Shown here one piece after another: positions 1-10,820 of a stretch of 64,000 nt of DNA (positions are counted from its first letter, which is position 1; each line of letters starts with the position of its first letter). Position numbers and translations under genes: made by a program. This DNA is from Zea mays (Eukaryota > Streptophyta > Magnoliopsida > Poales > Poaceae): the NCBI RefSeq assembly GCF_902167145.1, contig NC_050097.1, forward strand, positions 173,320,923 to 173,384,922, given 5' to 3'. The notes under the pieces were generated by a model that saw only the letters and a program-made list of their open reading frames with translations, did not search any database and was not told where the DNA came from.

Positions 1-64
1 CATACTTGGAAAACATTGTCAAATCTTGTTTTTGAGGACCTTCGGAAGCCGAAGGCCCCCAACA
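1..64 (-). repeat. 3' LTR fragment of element A
   Basis: These 64 bases match the end of the A 5' LTR (8244-8307) with one visible difference, ending in CCCCCAACA. The next bases (GTAGCCCCTCGC, 65-76) are the reverse complement of a purine-rich GCGAGGGGCTAC tract, the expected polypurine tract of a minus-strand element. The same tract sits beside the LTRs of elements C and G. Confidence 0.85.
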
Positions 65-218
65 GTAGCCCCTCGCAATATTAATTTGCTGTAATGATAA
101 ATTCATATTGCGATATGGACGAAGGCCTTAAGCCGAAGGTCCGAAAAACACCTTCTCTTTGCTAGAATAGCAACAGTCTTTGACAAGCGGGACCCTCCAG
201 TTTTCAACGCACTAGGTG

Positions 219-226
219 TATAAATA
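219..226 (+). promoter_or_regulatory. TATA box of the A antisense gene
   Basis: TATAAATA lies about 150 bases upstream of the ATG at 373, outside the LTR, in the internal region of A on the strand opposite to gag. Equivalent boxes occur upstream of the antisense genes of C (43736-43743), G (33335-33342, minus strand) and D (24699-24706, minus strand). That repeated position supports a dedicated promoter. Confidence 0.6.
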
Positions 227-3200
227 AGAGCTCATCACGAGTTTATTTGGCACGCTCTCTTGCCAACTGCTTTTACTCACCCAACTTTTAGCCTGCGCGC
301 AACAACACTTGCTTGGCTTTTTTTAGATTTTTAAGCTTCGGTTTCGAGAGCACTTTCTCAGCGTTTGCAAGGATGTCTGAAGATAAAAAAGTTGTTGGTG
401 ATTCGAAGCTAAGTCTTTCTGAGGAGATGCATCTGGGCTTTCTTCAATCAATGTCGAAGACTAATACAGAGAAGATTACTAAAGAAATTTTGGAGGGTTT
501 ATTTGAAGATACTGGTGACAGTGACAGTTATGATGTGGATAGTGGTGGTGAAGACTCCGAAGATCGACCTTGGCGACCAAGCCATGCGGTTTTTGGTAAA
601 TCAAGTATTAAAGAAAATCATCTTGTCAATATGAGGGGCAGATATTTCCGGGACTTGTCCGTTGTGAGGGCTGATGAAGGAGAGAAGACTTGTCCGACTC
701 CTGAGGAAAATGAAGTCGTGGTATTCCGAAGCTTCTTGAAAGCTGGACTACGATTTCCCTTAAGCAGTTTTGTTGTAGAAATACTGAAGATATTTGAAAT
801 CTACCTTCACCAACTTACCCCCGAAGCAATCATAAGGATGAATATCTTTGTGTGGGCCGTGAGAAGCCAAGGTTTGGAACCTAATGCGAAAAGTTTCTGC
901 AACATACATGAATTATTGTACGAGACAAAACCCTGGGGTAGAGAACAGTATCACAACAATTTTGGCTGCTACAGCTTCGGCTCCCGGTCTGGGTCAAGCT
1001 GCCCCGTGCCGACCTTTCGAAAGAGGTGGCCCGACAACTGGATGACGGAATGGTTTTACGTGAAGAATGACTTGAAATCACGGGAAGATATAAAAAGGAT
1101 CATTATGCGTCCCATCTGGCAACGCTTCGGCCTGCGGAGGTCGAAGGTGGAAATGAATGAAGCAGCCGAAGAATGTCAGAGAGCCTTCGGTGTTGTTTGC
1201 TCTTTTATTGGGACAAGGGATTTGGTCCAAGAACACATTGCCTTCAGAGTATGGCCACTTGTGGAAAAATGGGAAATGCCGAAGGAAACCATTAAAGAAA
1301 CTGGCGAAGGTGGACTAGTCAGGCTGAAATACACATTTAAATACGGAGATAAATTCGTTGAGCCGGATGATGACTGGTTAAAAAGTATTGAGGCCATCAG
1401 CGATGAATTGCTTGGTGTATACTCAAAGACCGAAGATACTGCATTATCAGTGCCCTTTGGAGGCCGAAAGAGGAAGAGGCTCAATCGAGTATTTGATGCA
1501 ATTGGGTTTGTCTACCCCGACTACCGCTATCCAGCGCGGGGTCAAAAAAGAAAGAATCCATCCTCTGTGAAGGAAACTGCTTCAGCTGCTCCTAGTGAGC
1601 CGGCGCCAAAGAGGAAAAGGGTAAAGGTTCTCACACACCGACCACGTTATATTGAACCGGCCACAGTGCCTGAATTTGCCGGTGAGACCTCTTCGACCAC
1701 CGAAGCTAAAGAGCCAACCCCCTGCCAAATATTGAAGTGCTGGCCGAAGTGCCAGCGACTGAAAAAATAGAAGAACCGAGAGCTGAAGAAATAAAGACAT
1801 CAGAAATCTTGAGTCCTTCGGCAGAAACTGAGACGACAAAAAGCCATAAGGGTCCAGCAGTGACCCCTAAAAGAAGAAGGATGGTTAATGTGCTAGATGT
1901 TTTAGAGACAATCAAATCTTCAAGCACACCTCCAAAGAAAATTGTTAAAACTTCCGAAGTACATACAGAAGCTTTTGTCGCCGAAGCTTCAAAGCAACAG
2001 TCTGAAATTGAAGCCGGGCCTTCAGAGCCTGCCAAGGTGAAATCCTTGGAAGCCGAAAAAACAAAAATAGCAGAAAAAATTTTGGCTGAAGAAACTGGCG
2101 CTGCTGCCCCCGAAGCATCTTCCAAAGTACTTGATTATATTGTACGACATGCTTCGGGGAAGAAATTATCTGAAGAAGAAATTTTTGAAGCTAATCACTA
2201 TGCCCGAGAACTGAAGTATCCGAAAGGGGCCTTAGTATTCAATGGCACAGATGAAGATGACTTCTTATACTGCCTCCCAGACAACAAAGAATTATCTGTC
2301 TGCCGGGAGATGGCTAGAAGTATGGGGTTCCCGAAGCTTGAAGCTGGGCTCTGCGCTATGACGAAGGACGATCTTGCGGATAGCCTTGCATATAATAGTC
2401 TGAAGGTATGAGAATTGTATATTTGGAAATTTGTAATTTTTGAATCATTCTTTTATTCTTATACTAATTCTTTTTTCATATAGGGTTTAATACTGAGCAA
2501 CGCTTTGAGAGCGCAAAAGAATGCCGAAGACGAGAGCTATAATATTGCTTTCAACAACCTACGAACAGAGGTTATTAAGCTGAGGAACGAAGCTTTGGAA
2601 AAAGATAAAATTCTGCTTACACTGGTGGATAAAATAAAGGAAGACGAAGCTACCTCTAAGGCTCAAGCTGAAGCCCAAAAACGCGAAATTCAGGATCTTC
2701 GGAAACAGCTGGCCAGAGCTAAAGAAGAACGCATACTTGAAGAAACAAAACGAGAACTTAGTGATCAATGGGCAAATCATTTGGAAATAAATGTTGAAGA
2801 GCTTCGTGCATCCAAGAAAAGGTGCTATGACAAATCCATAGAGTGTGTTAAGAAGATAAAATCCAGCTTCGCCAGCGTTGGCGCATTCTCTAGCGAAGAA
2901 AATTTCACAAGGGGGAATCCAGAAGGCCCGATTGAATGGATCAGTCACGAAGCTGAGGCCTTCGAGGAAATCTTGAATAGCCGCGGAGACATATGTGCTT
3001 TTTCAGGCGCTAGGGGGATTGCTACTGTTTTGTAAAGAAAAGGCTGTGATCATGTGAAATCTTTAGCGCAATCCGAAACTGCCTTGTCTTCCGAAGATAT
3101 AAAAGACCCCTCGACCGAAGCAAGCCTGGTTGGTGGAAAATTTTTCACCGACATCTGGGACAATGGCGGCCGAGAAATGGCCCAAGAAATCATTCAAAAA

Positions 3201-3669
3201 AGCGAAAAAGGCATCCATGATGCTAGGAAGGTAGCAGAGGCTGCTGAGAAAAGCGCAGAGCCCGAAGGGCAAATAGGTATTAATTAGTGATAACTGACTC
3301 TTCGTTGTAACTTTTTGGTTTCGAACTTGTTCATGGTTTGTAATAGTAATATATCCATATCTTCTCTTCCCTCAGAACCTGCTGAGCTATCACCAAGCCC
3401 GAATTTTTTGTATTTTGGCCATTTTTCGGAAAAAAAACACGTTTAGACCCTAGAAAATTTTAATTGCATTTTTGGACCCTTTGCTCGGCGCCATAGCCTA
3501 TGGCGCCGAGGTAACATAGCTCGGCGCCATAGGTTATGGCGCCGAGGTACATGCTACGTTGGCACAACCCGACGCCGTGGCGTTGACGTGGCACCGAGCT
3601 CGGCGCCACAGATCTTGGCGCCGAGCTCGATTGTGTTATCAACAGTTTTGTTGCAAAGAAATAACATAA

Positions 3670-3741
3670 AGCCATCTAGCTCAGTTGGTGGAGCACAAAG
3701 TTTTAAACCATGAGGTTGGAGGTTCGAGCCCTACAACTTAC
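3670..3741 (+). pseudogene. tRNA-Lys-like sequence in left arm of the Mutator-like element
   Basis: A box A-like TAGCTCAGTTGG and a box B-like GGTTCGAGCCC are spaced as in a tRNA gene, and the D arm folds normally. The anticodon region GTTTTAAACC resembles that of plant tRNA-Lys, but the loop now reads TTTTAAA. The ends AGCCATC and AACTTAC do not pair as an acceptor stem, so this is a tRNA-derived sequence and not a working tRNA. Its RNA polymerase III promoter boxes could still be active. Confidence 0.6.
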
Positions 3742-4630
3742 CTAGATTTTTTTTATCTTTTAAATAACTCATTAGGTATACTATTTGGAATGCAAGATTA
3801 TTATATAAATCAATACATTAATTTTGTAGTCTCATCAGTTTAATTTTCTAGGGTCTAAACGTGTTTTTTTCCGAAAAATGGCCAAAATACAAAAAAAAAA
3901 TCGCGAACCGACCCTTCGGTTACACTGTCTGTGGCATCATTCTCGTCGACACCGATGCACGGTGGTTTGAAGCCATTCATTCAAATAAAATCCAACATAT
4001 AGATCCTAATTAATCGCCCTCGCACCTGCTCAGGATCGGACGCACAACATTATTAACTAGCGTCACACAGGCGTCGTGTGCCGACTGTACTTTGCTGGTA
4101 GCCACTTATGCTATTTCTCTAGTTATATTACTGACAGAGCATGCACATTATATTGAAGTTGTGCTTGACTGCTTGCACATCCATCGTCGATCAGAGATAG
4201 TTAGTCAAATTGTGCTTGACTGCTTGCACATCCAACGTCGATCAGAGATAGTTAGCCATTCATTCATTCATTCATTATATTGAAGTTGTGCTTGTGCTTG
4301 ACTGCTAGCGTGCTAAAACCATGAGACGAAAGTAATAACGTCTGTTAGATAGTTAGTCAAATTAATTCAGTACCAGTTTAATCTAGAAAAAATATTAACA
4401 ACCATATTTATAGCATTAGGCGTGTGAACGAGCGTAATCAAATTAACAAATATGGTATTGAACTATTGATCATGATTTCAACCGTGGAAAATACAAAATC
4501 GGTTTGTATAAAATTAAACTGGTGAGACTACAAAATTCATGTATTGATTTATATAATAATCTTGCATTCTAAATAGTATACCTAATGAGTTATTTAAAAA
4601 ATGAGTTATTTAAAAGATAAAAAAAATCTG

Positions 4631-4703
4631 GGCAAGTTGTAGGGCTCAAACCCCCAACCTCATGGTTTAAAACCTTGTGCTCCACCAACTGAGCTAGATG
4701 GCT
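4631..4703 (-). pseudogene. tRNA-Lys-like sequence in right arm of the Mutator-like element
   Basis: Inverted copy of the sequence at 3670-3741, with a few differences in the T arm and anticodon stem (CAAGG instead of CAAAG). Box A is intact; box B is weaker here (GGTTTGAGCCC). The acceptor stem again cannot form. Confidence 0.58.
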
Positions 4704-4983
4704 TTGTGTTATTTCTTTGCAACAAAACCGTTGATAACACCACCGAGCTCGGCGCCAAGATCTGTGGCGCCGAGCTCGGTGCCACGTCAACGCCACGGCG
4801 TCGGGTTGTGCCAACGCAGCACGTACCTCGGCGCCATAACCTATGGCGCCGAGCTGTGTTACCTCGGCGCCATAGGCTATGTCGCCGAGCAAAGGGTCCA
4901 AAACTGCAATTAAAATTTTCTAGGGTCCAAACGTGTTTTTTTCCCGAAAAAGGGCCAAAATACAAAAAATTCGGTCACCAGGC

Positions 4984-5094
4984 CCCCACACGAAGGGGGA
5001 TGACGAAATTAAACAAATGGCCGAAGCCATCATGGATAGAGTTGTTGATCAGCTTCTAAATGAAGCTGCAGAAGTAGTCTTAAAGGAATATTAA
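4984..5094 (+). other. Last coding part of exon 3 of the A antisense gene
   Basis: After the right TSD, the exon resumes and encodes a short acidic/hydrophobic tail (contains DDEIKQMAEAIMDRVV) before TAA. The counterpart exon 3 in B and C is also short, begins DDEA and is acidic. Confidence 0.55.
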
Positions 5095-6034
5095 ATGCTG
5101 CTGTAAAAACATTTAGATTGTAATGCTTGCTGAGTATCATGTGTAATATTGTGTAACTTTGGATATAACATTTTAGCTGTTTATAATTCTATTTTTGACG
5201 ATGCATGAAACATCATATACGTACCATTTTTGAGCCTTCGGCGAAAAAACACCTTCCCTTCTTTTCATGCTTCGTAAAAATCAATGATCAATCCTTGTAA
5301 AATCAATAATCAATAGGTCCTTCCATTTCAGAGCTTGACGATGGTATAACTTTTCAACGGCTATTTTTTGTGCCTTGTCACTATTTCTTCAAAACAATCT
5401 TCGAATATCAATATCGAGACCCCCCTTCTTGCGTTGTTGATGCACTATGATGTATGATGTTATGCTATGCAAATGATGTAATGATGTAATGCTGTGTAAA
5501 ATGATATTTGCCGAAGGTTGACATTAATTTTTCTCTGTAAGCCTCCCTTAGGAGCTTCTTCGCCTTTTACTTCAGCGGAATCAGCGTTTATTTTTCGCTG
5601 TAAGCCTCCCTTAGGAGCTTCTTCGCCTTTTACTTTCAGCGGAATCAGCGTTTATTTTTCGCTGTAAGCCTCCCTTAGGAGCTTATTCGCCTTTTACTTT
5701 CAGCGGAATCAGCGCTTATTTTTCGCTGTAGGCTCAGAAAACTTACACTGCGCTCCCTTAGGAACGACCTTTTGCTGCTTCGAAAAAATTGTGTTGTGTT
5801 CCTTAGAACAAATTTTTGATAATTCGAAGGTCCTCCTTTACATCATAAATTCTCATGCTTCAGCAACTTAGGCCTATGGAAAAGATATATTTTCATTATG
5901 GTAAAAAGCGAAACTATTACAAGAAATTGAAAGACGATAAAAGACATTTAGACTCTCCATAATTGTTCCTTATTAAAAATAAAATAATACTGAATGTGAA
6001 AATGCGAAAAGTTGCTGTCGAGGTAGGATATTTG
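5095..6034. repeat. Convergent non-coding zone of A with 63-bp tandem repeats
   Basis: No gene between the end of the antisense gene and the end of gag. At 5530-5740 there are three full and one partial copies of a 63-64-bp unit containing CTGTAAGCCTCCCTTAGGAG and CTTCGCCTTTTACTT. Elements B (about 10336-10600) and C (about 47308-47530) have the same unit at the same relative position, where gag-pol and the antisense gene converge. A role in 3'-end formation is possible but unproven. Confidence 0.75.
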
Positions 6035-7550
6035 TCAGTAAATGTGCTTCGACTCTGGCACAGTGCTATTGACTGTGCAAGCTTCGGACTCCTCTCTGAA
6101 GTTCCGCTGAAGGTGAGTGTGCTGACTCCCTTCTGGCTGCTGACCTCGTTGTGTTGGTGGTGGCGGTGGAGGCTGTTGCCAAGATGCTTGGGGTTGGCTT
6201 GCCGAAGCAACAGAAGCTGCAGAGTGATTGCCTACATATTCTGGAATGTAAGGCGAATGGTACGAAGCAGTATGCATGACCTGCTTCGGCTGACTCTGTT
6301 GTGCTGCAGCTTCTGCTATCTCCTTTTGCTTCTGGATGGTAACATGGCACATCCTGGTGGTATGGCCCTTGTCTTCACCACAGAATAGGCAGTAGATTTT
6401 TCTTAGCTGATCCCCAAATCTTCCCCCAAAGCCCCTGGCGCCTCTGCCCCTTGGCGCTGGCGGCCGAAAAGAGCTTTGCTGCTGCCCCGAAGCTTGCGAG
6501 GAGTATTGTGGCCTTTGTTGTTGGTTCCCTCTATCATCACTCTGAGTGGAGTTATGAATTGACCTGACGTGCCTCGGATGAAATCTTCCTCCGAAGGCCC
6601 TGGTCATTTCAGAGAACCTGAATGCCTCCTCCCTTCTTTGGCGGAAGTCATTGTCAGCTCGGATATACTCGTCCATCTTCTGGAGCAGCTTCTCCAAAGT
6701 TTGTGGTGGCTTCCTGGCAAAGTATTGCGCTGAAGGTCCCGACCGAAGTCCCTTAATCATGGCCTTAATGACAATTTCATTAGGCACTGTTGGCGCCTGT
6801 GCCCTCAGACGCAGAAACCTTCGGACATACGCTTGAAGGTATTCTTCGTGGTCCTAGGTACACTGGAATAAAGCTTGAGCAGTAACTGGCTTCGTCTAAA
6901 ACCCTTGGAAGCTGGTTATCAATATATCCTTTAGCTTCTGCCATGAGGTGATTGTCCCTGGCCGAAGAGAGGAGTACCAGGTTTGAGCGACACTCTTGAC
7001 GGCCATGACGAAAGACTTTGCCATGACTGCAGTATTGCCACCATACAAAGATATGGTTGCTTCATAGCTCATCAAGAATTGCTTCGGGTCTGAATGACCG
7101 TCGTACATGGGGAGCTGGGGTGGCTTGTAAGACTAGGGCCATGGTGTAGCCTGCAATTCTGTTGATAGAGGAGAAGCATCATCAAAAGCAAAATTTCCAT
7201 GATGGAAATCTTCATACCAGTCGTCCTCATTGTAGAAGCCCTCCTGATGAAGCTCTCTGCGCGGAGGCCTTCGGTTCTGGTCATCTTGAGCAAGATGACG
7301 AACCTCTTCCGAAGCTTCATCTATCTGCCTCTGAAGGTCAGCTAGACGAGCCATCTTCTCCTTCTTTCGTTGCGCCTGTTGATGGAGCATCTCCAGGTTT
7401 TGGATTTCCTGGTCCAAGTCGTCCTCCGGAGGCGTTGGACTGGTGGCCTTCCTCTTCTGGCTTCGGGCCTCCCTAAGAGAAAGGACGTCCTGATTGGGGT
7501 CCAGCGGTTGCAGAGTGGCAGCCCCTGTCGCTGAAGCTTTTCGGCGGCAT
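6035..7550 (-). pseudogene. gag of element A, broken
   Basis: Structural Gag of a Ty3-gypsy element; forms the virus-like particle. The likely start is the ATG at 7550-7548 (MPPK), followed by a one-base frameshift in the A4 run at 7538-7541. The N-terminal part is rich in K/E/Q and probably coiled coil. The middle matches the retrotransposon gag core (DGHSDPKQFLMSYE, then AKSFVMAVK and SSLRPGTITSWQKLKD). The C-terminal part has a zinc knuckle CLFCGEDKGHTTRMC, C-X2-C-X5-H-X4-C, and a Q/P-rich tail. In-frame stops occur at 7133-7135, 6896-6898 and near 6855. The frame ends at 6035 with no protease or pol behind it. The 5' neighbour is the PBS at 7612-7622. Confidence 0.85.
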
Positions 7551-7611
7551 GGCGAAGGTGATGCTTGCCGAAGGTGTTCAAAGCTCAAGAAATGGAAGTG
7601 AGTTCACCGGA

Positions 7612-7622
7612 GGTGGGCGCCA
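7612..7622 (-). promoter_or_regulatory. Primer binding site of element A (tRNA-Lys type)
   Basis: On the minus strand TGGCGCCCACC follows the LTR end after one spacer base. It is complementary to the 3' end of plant tRNA-Lys(CUU) as I know it (...GGTGGGCG plus CCA). The same site is at 26554-26564 (B), 51756-51766 (C) and, longer, at 14079-14091 (D). Confidence 0.7.
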
Positions 7623-7623
7623 A

Positions 7624-8307
7624 TGTTGGGGACTTGTTCTCAAATGCTATGAATTAAGAACAAGGCAACATAAAATGTTAAATATCAAAGCCCTTCGTCC
7701 TTTGGAACATTATTTCCCTTCGGATATAATGAATTTCGGACGAAGGTTGTGAAGGACATACCTTCACAATCATAATAAAAGATAGGAGAGATTTGTACAC
7801 AAAACACGGAAAATAACATGATTACTTTGAACATTATTATTAATTTATTTCTATTTATCTTACTTATATAAACAACAACAAATTACAAATGTACCTTCGG
7901 TTTGAAGGAAAGTAAGGGTACAAGCGTGATGCTAATGCAAATGCCAAGTCAGCGTGAATAGTACGGGAGTACTGTTCATCTATTTATAGGCACGAGACAC
8001 AGCCCGTGTAAAATTACATTAATGCCCTTTACTTTTATCAATAACTCTATAGTAATTCTTCGAGGTCTAATTTGGCTTTTCATCTTTAGGTCGGTTCCCC
8101 TTTTCTGCTGTCATGCCGAAGCTTTTCTGCACATAGCTTCGTGATCGTTTCATCCTTTGTCATGATCGTCTTCCATTTCAGTCAAGCTTTGTCTTGACCA
8201 TGCTCTTGTATACCCGCAACCTGATTCCGAAGATACCTGCTCGCATACTTGGAAAACATTGTCAAATCATGTTTTTGAGGACCTTCGGAAGCCGAAGGCC
8301 CCCAACA
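7624..8307 (-). repeat. 5' LTR of element A
   Basis: 684 bp, TG...CA. The plus-strand ends are TGTTGGGGACTTGTTCTC and GAAGGCCCCCAACA. The minus-strand TATA box TATAAATA is at 7988-7981. LTRs of the same family are B 26566-27199 (634 bp), C 42882-43477 and 51768-52363 (596 bp each) and G 33499-34170 (672 bp). Terminal parts are shared; interiors differ. Confidence 0.9.
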
Positions 8308-9911
8308 GACGAAGAAGAAGAAACTGCTGCAACACCCTCTACCACCGACGTGGAGGAAATTTTAAAGGTAATGACTGAATCTTTGCCTGTCAAGCTAAGT
8401 CCACTGGGGCCACATCTGACGAAGCTTTTTCAGAAGGAAAAGGAGCCTGAAAAAATGAAGAAGGCGGCTAGGCCGAAAAAACAAAGAATCATTACAGTGA
8501 CGGAAGTCATTGAAGGGACACCACCACAAGCTTCAGCTCTGAAGGCACCAGCTGTTGAGAGCACAATAGCTACCGAAGCTGCACCTTCGGAAGCTACAGC
8601 TGCTGAAGCTACCACAACCAAAGATATTCAGTTAGAAAGCACAATTGCAAATATTGATAAGATACTTCTAGACATGGCCGTAGAAGAAACTGCTGCATCC
8701 ACTAAAGAGACTACGGCCCCAGAGCCTGAGAAGAAGAAAGAAATAGCCGAAGACACTTCGGAAGATGAAATTTTTAACTTTCAAAACTTAGTTGGACAAG
8801 AGCTAACAAAGGCTGAAAAGAAGAGCTAAAAGAGTATGCCATATCTTGCGGATATCGGCCGGGGGCACTTCTCTTCGGTGGTGTCGATGACAAAAAGTTG
8901 GGCTGTGTCCGGGATCATACCAGAGCGAAGGTTATTGGTACTCTATCAAAGAGTATTGGTTTCCCGAAGCTCGAAACGGACATTAGCCGCTACCGACGAC
9001 AGCACATCGTCGGTAGTTTATTCTATTCCAATTTCAAGGTAAACAACTTTTCTTTAACTTTTATTGTTTTAACAACGAAGATGTTTTCTAACGAAGGTTG
9101 TTTGTGCGCAGAGTATGCTTTTGAGTAAAGCTTTGAAAATGCAGCAAGATTTGGAAGATAAAAAACACGAAGTTATAATTGAGAGTTTAGAAAGCAAAAT
9201 AAAAGACCAATCAGCTGCTCTTGAAAAGGAGTTTGAGCTTCAGACAACCGAAGGCTTACTGGCAGAAGCTGAAGCTAAAATAGCAGAACGAAATACGAAG
9301 CTTCTCTCTCAGTCAGAAAGCTTCGAACAAGAAAAACAGAAGCTTAATGCAAAATTTGAAGCCGAGGTCCAGAAAAGTTCAGATTTGCAAAAATCATTGA
9401 CAGGGCTTCAAAACAAATGTTTGGAGTTCAGTAATCGGTGTATACAACGACTGAAGCAGGTCTTTTATTCGGTTGGAGCCAGCAGCGAGAAATTTAATCC
9501 TTCGACTGAAGACCTGCCAGGGGCCTTCGAACATATCGAAGGTGAAATTGATGACCTTGATGAAGTTATAGCTGGACATGGTGACTTTTGTGCCCTGATA
9601 GCTTCTCGGGGCACAGCTGTCCCCTTCCTGAAATCTGGCTACGAACATGGGAAGGTTGTCAATAGACCCAATTTCAGTTTATCACCAGCAGATCTAGAGA
9701 ATATTCCCAACCTTGCCCGAAGCATAGCAAATAGATTTATAAAACTGGTATGGACAAAGGGTGGATGAAGCATAGCTGGCGATGAAGCTCGGAGTCATCT
9801 TAAGTCGGTAACAAAATCATACCTTGTGCTTACCTCTTCCTTTAAACTTGAATCTTCCTTACAATACTTTAATATATACAGGATGATGAAGCCGACGAAG
9901 CTGAAGAGTAA
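8308..9911 (+). pseudogene. Antisense gene of element B, 3' part
   Basis: Continuation of a gene whose start lies left of the window, cut by element A. The exon 1 tail is 8308-9038, intron 9039-9111, exon 2 9112-9807, intron 9808-9881, exon 3 9882-9911 (DDEADEAEE then TAA). It is closely alike to the gene in C throughout. Exon 1 tail: acidic and lysine-rich, with LPVKLSPLGP and SKSIGFPKLETDISRYRR. Exon 2: coiled coil (KMQQDLEDKKHEV and following heptads), then a compact region with EHIEGEIDDLDEVIAGHGDF. Lesions: a one-base frameshift near 8815-8830, where the C copy reads through, and a TGA in exon 2 near 9766-9768 where C has CGA. The longer open frame beginning at 8194 is an artefact that reads out of the A LTR. 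Confidence 0.75.
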
Positions 9912-10820
9912 GAAGACGAAGCCGAAGCTCAATGGATGACGAAGCTGAAGCCGAAGCTCAATAGATAACTGTAGAAAAAACTCTGAGGACTCTTGTAATA
10001 ACCTTTGTAAAAAATAATGTAATTAAATTTTACTCTGAACCTTGTCCATACCTTGTAATATATTCTTACCTTTCCGTCAATGTATAAAGTGCTTCGGTGT
10101 GAACGAACTTAGCATTTTTGAGCCAAAGGCGAAAAACACCTTCCCTTCTTTTCGTACACAGTGAAGCATAAAACTGCTGTGTTATGATGATGATGATCCT
10201 ATGTATGTCTAAATGAATGTTTATGAATGCAAATGTATGATGTAATGTACCGTGCAAATGAATGTCCAAACACATGCATACGAAGCCACAACCATAGCCT
10301 TCATTCCCTTAGGAATAATCAAAGTCTCTTTGCCATTTATTTTTCGGCTTCACCGTTTATTTTTCGGTGTATCAGCGTTGACTTTTCGCTGTAAGTTCTG
10401 CATTCCCTTAGGAACGTCTTTTGAACTTCTTCGCCTTCTATTTCGGCGGTATCGTGTTGACTTTTCGCGCTTCGCCTTATATTTCGGCGGAATCAACGTT
10501 GACTTTTCGCTGTAAGCTCTGCATTCCCTTAGGAACGACTTTTGAGCAGAAAACTTACACTGCGCTCCCTTAGGAATGGCTTTTTGTAGCTTCGTCGTGC
10601 TCTGCATCCCCTTAGGGACGTATTTCGAGCTTCTCCCTGTTTTTTCTTTTCTCTTTGCACTCGATGGTGCATGCTCAGCTTTTACATTTACATTTTTTGG
10701 GGGATATTGCTCTTGTAGAGCTGAAATAAAAAAGAGAAATTACATGCTATGGCCCCATTAAAAACCTTTCTCCCCCTTTAGAAAGGAAAAGGGTACCATA
10801 GGAAAAAAGATTACATCAAG
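9912..10820. repeat. Convergent non-coding zone of B with degenerate tandem repeats
   Basis: No gene. At about 10336-10600 are diverged copies of the unit seen in A and C (CTGTAAG, CCCTTAGGA, CTTCGCC, TTTCGGCGG). It separates the plus-strand antisense gene end from the minus-strand pol stop at 10821. Confidence 0.65.

Larger units (their letters stand above)
3399..4974. mobile_element. Mutator-like non-autonomous element with very long inverted arms
   Basis: Both ends begin CCGAATTTTTTGTATTTTGG when read inward, and are flanked by a 9-bp TSD with one mismatch, TCACCAAGC (3390-3398) and TCACCAGGC (4975-4983). A 9-bp TSD with long TIRs is typical of Mutator-like elements. The left arm (about 3399-3846) and right arm (about 4505-4974) are inverted copies, visually well over 90% alike. 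Each arm contains GC-rich hairpins built on CTCGGCGCC/GGCGCCGAG and a tRNA-like sequence. A third copy of the terminal sequence lies inside, at 3842-3902. The centre (3903-4504) has a short tandem duplication near 4147-4255. No transposase is visible. It interrupts exon 3 of the A antisense gene. Confidence 0.78.
373..5094 (+). pseudogene. Spliced antisense gene of element A (PF04195-like plus coiled coil), broken
   Basis: Not gag or pol; function unknown. Exon 1 is 373-2405, intron 2406-2483 (GTATGA...TATAG), exon 2 2484-3276, intron 3277-3375 (GTATTA...CTCAG), exon 3 from 3376, resuming after the Mutator-like insertion and ending with TAA at 5092-5094. Exon 1 holds the conserved block KAGLRFP, then LHQLTPEA and FVWA, which resembles the 'putative gypsy type transposon' domain (PF04195). 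Exon 2 is rich in K/E heptads, a likely coiled coil. I chose ATG 373 (MSEDKK) because it follows the TATA box and has no competitor; the frame is open further upstream. Lesions: a one-base frameshift near 1713-1722, an in-frame TAA at 3033-3035, and the insertion in exon 3. Matching genes occur in B, C, G and D, always opposite to gag-pol. Confidence 0.72.
1..8307 (-). mobile_element. Gypsy element A: gag-only, with antisense gene (left end outside window)
   Basis: Ty3-gypsy LTR element read on the minus strand. The 5' LTR is 7624-8307; the 3' LTR is cut by the window edge (only 1-64 present). From 5' to 3' on the minus strand: primer binding site, a decayed gag (7550-6035), a 63-bp tandem repeat zone, then a plus-strand spliced antisense gene (373-5094), and the polypurine tract beside 64. 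No protease, reverse transcriptase, RNase H or integrase is detectable between gag and the antisense gene. A sits inside the antisense gene of element B: sequence right of 8307 continues a protein closely matched by the intact copy in element C. The right TSD should be GACGA (8308-8312); its partner is outside. A Mutator-like element interrupts A at 3399-4974. Confidence 0.88.

Noticed and set aside
3670..4703. Two functional tRNA genes
   Set aside because: Pol III boxes are present but the acceptor stems do not pair and the anticodon stem has mismatches; they are tRNA-derived parts of a transposon.
8194..8829. A single gene starting in the A LTR
   Set aside because: It is a chance fusion of LTR sequence with the interrupted antisense gene of B.
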